From: Chlamydomonas sphaeroides
Lineage: Eukaryota > Chlorophyta > Chlorophyceae > Chlamydomonadales > Chlamydomonadaceae
Reading direction: 5' to 3'
Length of the DNA stretch: 64,000 nt
NCBI GenBank assembly: GCA_001662425.1
Contig: BDDC01000106.1
Coordinates: 37,284 to 101,283 of the forward strand
Shown here piece by piece: positions 56,001 to 64,000 of the stretch; position 1 is the stretch's first letter, and each line of letters begins with the position of its first letter. The translations under genes were made by a program, and so were the position numbers. The notes under the pieces are model-generated. The model had not been told where the DNA came from, did no database searches, and saw nothing but the letters and a program-made list of their open reading frames with translations.

Positions 56001-59000
56001 TCTGTGGCAGCATGCACAAGATGCCTGACGTCCACAGCTTCTCTTAGAGGTGTCCGATGCCATAACATAGTATAGTAGAAGAATGCATGGGCGCCTGTTG
56101 CCCAGGGACACACAGACCCCGTCCCAAATCCCCGACTTATAAGGTATTCGTGGTTGATAGCACAAGAATACAGCAGACACGAATATGCATTGATCTCCTA
56201 GCTCAAGCAGTTGGTCACCTTGTGCAACGGCACGATTTCCAGTAATGTTGCTTGAGACCACCAGTAGTGAAGCCTGTGATGCAGTGCATACACAATTAGG
56301 AGGGTGAGGTGATTACATGACATCCAAATAATAATGCCAAGCCCAGCATCCCAAATCACAGCAACCCGGCATGCTTGCCCCCATGGCATGTCGCACTAGG
56401 CTTGCCAGCGAACACAGCTGCTCATATGCGTGATACCCTGCTGCCATGCAGCCACACATGGCTTACCACAGGGGTCAACACAGTCAACACAGCGCCCACA
56501 CCAGCGGTGTTGCCTGAAGCATTGCAGTCCCTCATCTGGACCACAGGCTGCAGCCCACTGTCCTGGCTGCCTTGTTCAAGAACAGCAGAAATATTTACTG
56601 CTGTCACTACAACTGCACCTAGCGGGTGGACCCACTGCTCCACGAGAGCCACGTTGGTGCTGTTTGCGGGTTCCATGGCACCCAGAGGTGGTGGGTTCAG
56701 CAAAGGAAGATCCCCACTGGATGCTAATCCAGGCACCAGGAGCGTGTTATTTGTAAAGGAGCAGCCGTCCATGCTGAAGAGTAATGGGCTAGTCACACTG
56801 CCAGCTGTGCTGTGTGGAGGCAGTGGTGGAGCTACTGGTGCATCAGGGATTGTTGCTGCTGCTGTCAGCTGACTGTTGTATGACACCCACACACAGGCCC
56901 AGCGGGCCCAGCCGGTAACTCCTGAGCATGAAACGTTGGTCATTCGCAGGGACGTGACACCATCCAGGCGCACAGGCCCAGAGTCCATGGCACGAGTGGT
57001 TCTGGTAGTGTTGCCTGCTGCTAAAAATGACACGGTTACACCGTGCAGGTTTGACAGAGTGACGTTGTTTAAGCTGACAGTGCCGCACTGCTGGCAGGTG
57101 ATGAGCGCTGACACGTTGCTGAGCGGCAGCCCCTGCAGCAGGGAGTCTCGAAGCTCCAGGCTGGTCACGTTGGAGAAAGCCAGGCCATATGGCGCCATGT
57201 TGGTCGAGTTGTGCAGCTGGATGCCACTGAACTGGCCTGTTGCTGACAGCAGCAGCTCGTAGAGCTGGGCTCCCACCAGGACAGTGACGTTGGGCAGCGG
57301 CAGCATGATGGTTGTTCCGGACTGCTGGCAGTGGATGCTGGCTCCTGCTGCTTTTACCAGCTGCAAGCTCAGATGGCTGCTCATGGAAATGACCACAGAG
57401 CAGCTGGTGAGAACAACACTCTTCTGCTGCTTGATGCTGCTTGCCTCACGAAATGAAAGCTCTGGAGCACTCATGGCAGAAATAGTTGATAGCACAGGTG
57501 CTGCTGCTGGTGTTGCAGGTGGGGCTTCTGGAGACAGTGGCAACACATGTGTGTTTGCTGGAGGGCCCGCAGCATCCATGCAGCCTGCAAAGTCATTACA
57601 TGTAAACATGCAGTGGAGGGCGTGGTTTCCAGTTTGGGTCAGGGTGGCACATTGATAAGGATGGTGTGGTGGTGAGCAACTAGAGTAACCCACATATGCG
57701 TCCTGTCAACACCAAAATAGAGCTAGTCTGGCCAATACAAGCAACCTGTTATTGGAGCTGGACAAAACACTAAGTTTGCTCACCGTGTGTGGCCCTGCTG
57801 GTGGTGTCATGGAAAATCAACCAGCGCTGGTTGACTTGGACCTCTGGTGATGTGTTGTCATACCAAGCTACAGTCCATGGTGAGTCACCCTCAATGCGCT
57901 GCAACAATACCCTGACCATGTCCCGGGGCCACACGCCTCGGGGCTCAAGCTGGACGTAAATCATCAGCGGCTGAGCTGCACGAGGATGCTGCACGTCAAA
58001 GCGCATGAGCGCTGGGAAGGAATATGTGCCACGTGTGAGCTCGTAGATCAGCTGATATGTGGCACTGATGCCTCCACCAGTACCGTCTGGAGCGCTGGTA
58101 GCTTCCAGCACCGGCATGGTAAGCACTGAATACTGTGAAACGTCTCCGATGAGGCCGTATCTCCATAGCCAGCCCACTACCGTTGGCCCAGCGGGGTCGT
58201 ATGCATTTGTCGAACCACTGTAACCTATGAACAGCAATGGGTTGGACCAGCAGCGCAAGGTGAGCCCATGGCTAGCTGCATGTGCCCTTCAGCTTCAGCA
58301 ACCCCCGCAGAGCTTTGTTTGTATATTTGTTGTGTGGCATATATACATAGTCTTACCACGACTGTTGTCTGTGCATCTCAGGCTCGTGCTACTGAGAGGG
58401 GCCTGGCACATGCCGTAGGCAGGTGCAACGTCCAGCCATATGTCCTCTGGCATACCAATCTGCAGTTGATGGGTTGGAGCAGGGCACACAGCAGGGTTCA
58501 CATTGCATGGAAGATCCCGATGTGGTACTTCAAGGCAAAGAACACCGTTTCAGGTAACCCAGTTGATGGAGAGAGCTGTATGTGTATGTGCAACAAGCAC
58601 CAACTGTCCGCCTAACCCGCAATCCACAACAGTCACCTGCACTTGAGCTGTACGGCCCTTGCGCTGGATAAGCGCTGTTCTAACACCCGCAGGCACCACC
58701 CAGTTTGCAGCAAAGAAGCTGCTGGCTGTGCCGTTTGCCCTGCTGCCGTCCACGCCTTGCAGCAGCGCCAGGTCTGTTGTAAACTGCGCATATAGGTCTG
58801 GTATCATGAACCTGGAGCTGTTGAGATGCAGCACGAGCTTTGTTGGGCAGGAGTGACCACCGTCTGGGTAGACCCAGACCATACGGTGATACATGTCGAC
58901 GGTCCCTGCAGGGTACATTTGCGCATACCACAGGAGATCTGGGGGGCCCTGCTGCCATAGTGGGTCGGAGCGGTCCAAGCTGCCAGGAAAGTCCTGATAG

Positions 59001-62000
59001 TTGGCCCCAATCCACAGCCGCACAGGTGGTCGCTCTCCCAAATCACGCAGACTGCTGGCTACATCTGCCAGCAGTGATGAAGAGGCAGGCAGGGGGGCAT
59101 TATGCAATAGGGCAGGAGCAGGATTAGGATACTGGGCATCATGATCCGAGGAGGTCGTTACATGATGTCGAGTGAAGCAATGTGGAGGCTACCAGGCCAT
59201 TCTGCTCACCGTGTGTGGGCCTATCTGGGCTGTCTGTTAGAGCTGCCGGCCTGCAACGCACTGCCACAGCCTCGCTGGGCAGGCAGTCGTGGCGGCGCCA
59301 GCCCAAGCTAGGGCAGACCGCAAGCTCCTGCTCGCCCCCCAGGCAAGCCACCTCGTCAAGGTGGAATGCGGTCGGGGCCATCTCGTCTGCCGGGCTGTGG
59401 GCTCCACAGCACAGCACCACTGCGCCCTCCCGGCTGAAGCCCAGCTGGTCACATGCCACTGCTGCAGAGGCCGGGCCAAAGCGGTCGTCGCAAACCAGGC
59501 CCCAGCTGCCACCGTACGAGACCTGGTCAAGCGGGTGAATGGGCAAGCGAAGGCAAGGAGATCTTTGCCGCTGCTGTATCGATCGCTGCAAACACACGTC
59601 TGACAAGCTAAGCACAGCAGCATGCCAGTTGCATGATGACCGCAACACAAGCATGCACAGCAGGTCCAAGCCTTGACGCATCAATACCAGCACAGCATGC
59701 AGCATCCACCCACCTCCAGGCGGCCCTCCAGCGCTGAGGGCCCTCCCGTGAGCCGCAGCTGCCCATCTACATGACTATTCGTTGTATTCGTCGGAGATCC
59801 ACTCGCGCTAGACGGCGAAGCAGGAGCACTGGGTGGTGGTTGCAGTGATGGCGGATCTGCAGGCAGCAGCAGGAGGACCCACGCCAAGTGAGGCCTGGGG
59901 CTCTATTGCGTGCTATCCTAGGGGCGGTGCACAGACCTTGCACGCACGCTGGGCATGCACCCATACAATCTCACGCTCACATACACAAGGATATACGTGC
60001 ATGTGCCGCTAGCTGTAAACCCTCATGCATGCTTGGACGCAGTGCTCTTGACTGACTGACGTCCATGGCGGTGTATGTGGCGGCTGCTTGCGTCCGTTTT
60101 GATGTATGTCTGCTATGTCTGCCAGTGCTGCAGACTGCTGGCTCACCGTGCACACTTGGAGCCTTGCCCATGCGTGGCCCGAAGGTATCTGCCAGCGCAA
60201 CCACCTCCTCGAGGCTCAGTGCCCGGCCGTAGACCAGCGCCGCCGCAAGCTCCCCCCACCACACGCCCCTCCAGTCGCCCAGCACAAGACGGCCCGCCGG
60301 CAGAGGCGCCGCCACCTGGCCCACCCAGCGCCGCTGCACAGCAAGCGGGCTCTTCGTGGAGGCGCGGTAGAAGGAGCCTGGGGGCACGGCAGGTCAGACA
60401 AAAGATATCTAACGGTCGCACGCCAAGCGCAAGCATACAACAGCACAAGCGCCTCATGGGCATCGACAGGTCTTTGGCAGGGCTCCTATCTTGATTACCC
60501 AGGTTATCAAAGTCACCCGACGTGTTGGCCATTTGGGGCTGATGAAGTCACCCGGGCTGGGTGACCTCAAGCGGCCGCAGGATAGCGAAGTCACCCAGAT
60601 TTCTGACTTTTGCTAAGCGCTACCGTCTTTGGCACCACCTTGGGTGACTTCCTGGCCGCAAGGCAATGGAAAGTTACCCACCCCGGGTGACTTGGCCGCA
60701 GGTAAGATACGAGCCCTGGTCTTTGCACAAAGCAGCAGTTCGTGCTTATATCATCCCAACAAGTCGCACATACAGCTAATACAGCAGCACACGCGGTTCA
60801 CCCAGAGGTAGGGACCTGGCAGGGGTTTATTTAGATAGTAGGGTAGACGGATGGAGACGGATGGAGAGCACCATCCGTTGCATCAACAAACACACCGGCA
60901 ACTCGCAATCCGGCCCCTGCCAACCTGCCAGGTCCCCTCTTGATTATGGCCAATTATGCCGCCCAGCGCAAACGCACCTGTGGCTCCAATTGCGTCCCTC
61001 ACCCAGACGTCCAGCACCCAGACGTTGGCAGCCACGGCTTCGTTGTCAAAGGTGAAAGCATCGAAGGATAGTCGGGTCGTCACGTTCCATGTCAGCAGCG
61101 GCTCCCTTGTGCCGGGGCTTGACAGCCGCAGCGCTGGGGTGTCGCGGTTCAGTGCCACGGTAGAATCGTACTCTCGCGACATGAGGGACAGAATGGACGC
61201 GGCCGGCTCCATTGGACCAGCAGGAGCCGATACTGACATGTCTGGACGGTACAGCACGGCTATGGTGAAGGGGGCGGCTTTGCTGGCGGCGCCCATGCCG
61301 CCGGCAGGCCAGCCCGGCAGTGCTGGCTCGCTGAGCACTGCAAAGCAGCCGCCGCCCACCACTAGCGCCTCGGAGCCTGGCTGCTGGTTAGTGCCGCTGC
61401 AGGAGCCGTGGAGCGTCAGATGCGGCAGCCCGGGCAGGACGCTGCGCCATCTGCCGTCCACCGTGCTTAGGCAGCCGGGGCACACATCTGGTGATGCGTC
61501 ATAATAGGCCACATCGGGCCGCAGATGGCTGGGCAGCACACCATCTGTGGGCGGGCGAGGCAGCAATACAGCTATTGTGGCCCGCCCCTGCACAGGCAGG
61601 CTTATTCTTGGCTGGCTAGTGAATTGCGTCTCCAGTGAGTGGCTAGGCTACGCACACCACTCTCTTTTGGAGAAACATTATTTATTGCCTTTGATTACCT
61701 GGCAGGGGCGGCAGCGGCGGCTGAGTTGCGGCTGGGTCGCCTGCTGCGGCAGGCCACATACAAAAGGCGGTCAGAACACGCACGAGGTCAGCGGTGTCAA
61801 GGCCCAGCCACGCACGGCGGGTGCTTTCATTGCATGTGCTCGCGTGTGCTAGCTGCACTGAACTGCTCGGCTGTGCTCCCAAATCTATACATATGTGTAG
61901 CAACCACGTACGGTACATGCTGGTTCATCATTCTTTGAAAGCCCACATACGGCGTGCCTATACTCCCCTGCTGGCTGGCAATGTGATTTCAAACAACAAG

Positions 62001-62511
62001 TCCACAACACGTGGAAGCCCAGGCAACAGGCTACGTACCCATCGATCGCCTAAGCTGTGTACATACGTACCTCCGCTGGGCGAAGCCGTTGGCATGGGCG
62101 GCTTCAGGTCGGTGTCATTATAGTCGTAATCATGGTACGACCGGGCAACTGCGGGCATAGTAGTGGGCGCGCATGCCCACGCGGGAGTGCGAGGGACGGA
62201 GTCAAGTCTCACGGTGGGTCCAGGCTCATGCCAGGAACCAAGCTGCCTAGCACGTGCGACACTACAAGGCAGCACCAGGGGCACAACGCCCACCGCCTAC
62301 TGCAAGCCATACACCCAGCTATATTTATCTGCTGCCGGCTATGGTACGGCATGCTTGACGGCCCGTGTAGAATACAGCAGCAGCTGCGCGGTGCCATCCA
62401 TTGTAGCACGCGTGCAGCAATAGCAGCAAGCTCACCTGTTGCCAGCAGTAAGAGAGCCAGCGCCAGTACGACTGGCGGCTGGACCGCCTGCACTCCACGT
62501 GGCAGCGACAT
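43847..62511 (-). CDS. Giant modular surface protein: LamG-like, SRCR, Pmp-type beta-helix, Cys-rich stalk, multi-pass membrane domain
   Basis: Thirty exons, all phases closing, 3,666 residues: 62511-62436, 62148-62071, 61740-61699, 61544-60978, 60377-60147, 59856-59714, 59522-59210, 59064-58637, 58459-58357, 58224-57784, 57584-56467, 56273-56219, 55138-53714, 53508-53222, 52073-49671, 49436-49052, 48868-48703, 48513-48405, 48132-47953, 47840-47729, 47604-47236, 47068-46860, 46715-46596, 46389-45756, 45610-45571, 45440-45372, 45214-45044, 44894-44829, 44662-44443, 44287-43847. A signal peptide (MSLPRGVQAVQPPVVLALAL...) opens the protein. Then follow a LamG-like domain (~65-331), SRCR (~360-480), unrecognised segments (~484-807), a beta-helix (~808-2570), a Cys-rich stalk (~2571-3035) and about six or seven membrane spans with a WWE motif (~3036-3666). 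A receptor, adhesin or channel role is inferred from layout; no ligand is suggested. Confidence 0.85.
46151..46177 (-). repeat. Coding (GCT)9 / AGC triplet run: polymorphic Ala tract
   Basis: Nine perfect triplets encode a run of Ala in the predicted cytosolic loop of the giant membrane protein. Length change here would keep frame. Confidence 0.85.
47068..49436 (-). other. Cysteine-rich membrane-proximal stalk of the giant protein
   Basis: Small exons encode a beta-type segment (GIAEWRQMKVLGWPGRYTLE) and Cys pairs typical of GCC2/GCC3 or EGF-like stalks: VGCQACAPQTTGLW, ACVFCPQGAVCHGG, GFWHSAPDSSKLHQCPFSAA, QQQCALGYTGNLCAACERGY. The phrase 'G-F-W-x-S ... C-P ... A-C ... C-x2-G-Y-x-G-x-L-C-x2-C' is common next to the membrane domain in this kind of algal and oomycete protein. 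Confidence 0.7.
49960..50849 (-). repeat. Tandem duplication of a 148-residue block inside the beta-helix
   Basis: Two adjacent blocks with a 444-bp period share GGGISAQC, CPS-x-MLS, NNT-x3-DGGGLH, AVxCAGLxxSNS and GGGxxISAC in the same order. They are well diverged, so this is an old in-frame duplication. The Cys positions are kept in both copies. Confidence 0.85.
52727..52994. repeat. (TAGAAA)n microsatellite in an intron of the giant gene
   Basis: About 45 hexamer units, interrupted by a few TAGAAG units and one AGAAAC, sit in the 1.15-kb intron 52074-53221. The same hexamer occurs at 39885 and 63911. Confidence 0.95.
55290..55355. repeat. Perfect 15-bp inverted repeat in a long intron
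   Basis: CCCATAACCAGGTCT at 55290-55304 is exactly complementary to AGACCTGGTTATGGG at 55341-55355, with a 36-base spacer. It lies in the 1.08-kb intron 55139-56218 of the giant gene, which has no other recognisable content. Confidence 0.85.
59210..59856 (-). other. SRCR (scavenger receptor cysteine-rich) domain of the giant protein
   Basis: Exons 59856-59714 and 59522-59210 join to read LRLTGGPSALEGRLEVSYGG, then SWGLVCDDRFGPASAAVACD, QLGFSREGA, LDEVACLGGEQELAVCPSLG and AVAVRC. This is the full SRCR pattern, about 105 residues with the CDD, ACxQLGF, C-x-GxE, C and terminal VRC cysteines. The module is bounded by phase-1 introns. Confidence 0.92.
60147..61544 (-). other. LamG-like / concanavalin-type domain of the giant protein
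   Basis: Two exons (61544-60978, 60377-60147) encode a beta-sandwich-like segment with PFTIAVLYRPD, LRLSSPGTREPLLTWNV, NVWVLDVWVRDAIGATG and the closing LVLGDWRGVWWGELAAALVY, GRALSLEEVVALADTFG. The last piece (a small-strand motif 'W-x-G-x-L-A-x-A-L-V-Y-x-R-A-L-S') is the usual end of LamG-type domains. The family assignment rests on this pattern only. Confidence 0.6.
60510..60693. repeat. Cluster of GTCACCC / GGGTGAC motifs in both orientations
   Basis: AGTCACCC occurs at 60511, 60546 and 60589; GGGTGAC at 60559, 60642 and 60685, with a one-mismatch AGTTACCC at 60672. Three of the inverse copies are followed by GGCCGCA. The cluster lies inside the intron 60378-60977 of the giant gene, and one pair (60544-60566) forms a near-perfect hairpin. 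Confidence 0.8.
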
Positions 62512-64000
62512 CACGCCACGTTCTGACGTGAAATACTTGGGTCAGCAGTGGTGTTGTGGTGTGCCTCTGCGGGACAACACAGAGCGCAGGCCAGGCGGCA
62601 GCATTCATAGCAGTCAGGTCCATCTGCGGTCCAGGACGGAGTGTACGGCACTTCCAAGGCTTTCAGGCTCTTGGATGCCGGTAAGGGGGTGGGGAAGTAG
62701 TGCATGTGCAGTGCACAGGGCTATTGAATGGTGCGCTGGCAAGCAGCAGGATGACGGGGTGCGTGTTTGTAGAACCCCATCTACCCCATCCAGCGCGTGT
62801 CGACCGTATCGGTAGTATGGGAGGACCGGATAGGCCGGATGGATGTGCGTGCCTTATGTGGGTCTGGGGACAGGTGGGTCCGGGGCGAGGGGATGCGCGC
62901 GGCGGACGCCAGCAGCCAGGTGCATGCATGCATGGTGGCGGAGGAAGCTCGCTTGCGGCCGCTGGGCTGCGACGACTTGTGTCACGGACAGTAAGACTCA
63001 TAGCGCTGAGCCGAAACCCACGCCGTTTACACGCGCGAGTCATAGATTTACAGACGTTGCAATCTATGGGCGAAGATGGTGAGCATTGGGGCCTCGTTTT
63101 GGGCGGAAACGCGGTCGCATCACGGACACGAGCGACACACTATTTGCAAATTTGTGCCTCCCAGTGGCCTCCCATTATCTCATGCATTTTATGTGTCTTG
63201 AATTGAAGCCGGTGCGGCCGCGGGCGCGTGTTACGGCGCATAGCAGTTGCGATTGCCGGCGGCGGTGCACAGCTTCCCATACGCCACTGCGACGCACTAA
63301 TTCATGTGTCAGGTCCTTGATTATATGCTCTTGGTGGGTGCCACCAGGCGGTCTCGCTCTGGCGTTACATGGACGGAGCATCGGCTGCTTGCCATCTTAT
63401 CTGCTCGCCTCGCGCTCACAACGGGCGTGGCATGTATATTTGTGATGCATACGTACCTTAGCTGTGCCGCCCGTGTAGTCGCATCTTCTTCGGCAGCAAG
63501 GCTCGCTCACTGGACCTCCACAAACGAACGAGTAGTTATAGTAGTGACTTAGTGGTGGCTGGCAGCCTGCTGATGCTTGACGGCTGATGCTTGCTCCCTG
63601 TAAGGAGGGGCCTAGCAACTCGCGGATGTGGTTTTGTCGCTCAAACCGGCCCCGGTCTCGTAGACGCAATCCTGTGGTCACACCGCAAGCGTGTTTGAGG
63701 GAAACCCCCGGGCACTCGAAACGCTCGCCGTCGGCCCTCCCACCCCGATGGTGTCAGTTATGCGGGCCACGGCAGCAGGTGCACGGAACGGTGCGGCTTG
63801 TCACGGACAATGCCATCGGCTCAGTAGCTTGTGGTTTTGCAGCGGGCCCATGCCTCCACGGCCTCCGCGGCCTGCCAAGCGAGGTGAGCTGCTGATGGGC
63901 AGGTGCGATGAGAAATAGAAATAGAAATGGTGACGACTTGTGTAAAACACAGGTCATTGCATTCAGGAGGGCGGGCGTGTACGGGGCGAGCCCCACGCCT
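62512..64000. other. Upstream flank of the giant gene, no gene recognised
   Basis: 1.49 kb upstream of the start codon of the giant minus-strand gene. Short frames on both strands lack conserved motifs. A three-unit AGAAAT tract lies at 63911-63928. The giant gene's promoter and 5' leader are expected here. Confidence 0.5.
63911..63928. repeat. Short AGAAAT hexamer tract
   Basis: Three units of the same hexamer as the intronic array at 52727-52994, at a third independent site in the window. Confidence 0.85.

Larger units (their letters stand above)
49671..57584 (-). other. Pmp-type parallel beta-helix region of the giant protein
   Basis: Five exons encode about 1,760 residues of short repeats of the form N-x-A-x(2-5)-G-G-[AGV]-[IVL], the motif of chlamydial polymorphic membrane proteins and related beta-helices (SNRASNAGGAISI, GNTARLSGGALAS, SNNTAVTDGGGLHV, ANRALQSGGGLAAV, GNKATGGSGGVIHV, SNRAEWQGGVLYVG). 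I count about nineteen copies in the 2.4-kb exon alone. Many N-x-S/T sites suggest glycosylation. Exon joints keep the motif intact, for example NRAVAQ|GGVIYTLFS across the intron 55139-56218. Confidence 0.85.

Noticed and set aside
62797..63895. Several short plus-strand frames upstream of the giant gene
   Set aside because: No conserved motif, no coherent splice pattern and mixed Arg/Cys/Pro composition.

Overview
The window is nuclear DNA of a eukaryote, most likely a core chlorophyte green alga. Its genes are dense and split into many short exons joined by small GT-AG introns. Much of it, especially the first ~39 kb, is very GC-rich, with Ala/Gly/Pro/Gln-rich insertions inside conserved proteins. 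ORC1 has the BAH-PHD layout known from plants, there is an organelle-targeted dehydroascorbate reductase, and one very large gene combines LamG-like, SRCR, beta-helix and multi-pass membrane parts, a style seen in Volvocales/Sphaeropleales-type algae. I cannot name the species. Three N gaps interrupt the sequence (7401-7763, 25794-26201, 40441-41022).

Layout, left part (1-39 kb). In order: the 3' part of a SHPRH-like SNF2/RING ubiquitin ligase (25-9203, +); a LITAF-domain protein (10173-11856, -); a homocysteine S-methyltransferase (12330-13741, +); an Ala/Lys-rich coiled-coil protein with 14-residue repeats (15939-17777, -); a TrmN6-like adenine methyltransferase with a probable transit peptide (18606-21308, +); ORC1 with BAH, PHD and AAA+ parts (22462-29721, +); a probable mTERF-like protein with a long basic low-complexity tail (30979-34843, +); and dehydroascorbate reductase (35891-39000, +). 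Splice phases were checked exon by exon. They close without a stop in every gene except the coiled-coil gene (both ends unsure) and one junction of the mTERF-like gene.

Layout, right part (39-64 kb). After ~4.8 kb without a recognisable gene (a 46-bp tandem array running into a gap, a perfect hairpin, a TTTCTA tract), one giant minus-strand gene fills 43847-62511. I reconstruct 30 exons, all in phase, giving 3,666 residues: signal peptide, LamG-like domain, SRCR domain, two unrecognised extracellular segments, a very long beta-helix made of short N-x-A...GG[AGV] repeats, a cysteine-rich stalk and a C-terminal region of about six or seven membrane spans. It looks like a surface receptor, adhesin or channel, and is the most interesting object here.

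How the genes relate. There are no operons. SHPRH (post-replication repair) and ORC1 (origin licensing) both act on DNA replication. DHAR, TrmN6-like and the mTERF-like protein carry probable organelle-targeting leaders. The coiled-coil and mTERF-like genes share a basic K/R-A-R-rich module although they lie ~16 kb apart on opposite strands, which suggests local module duplication.
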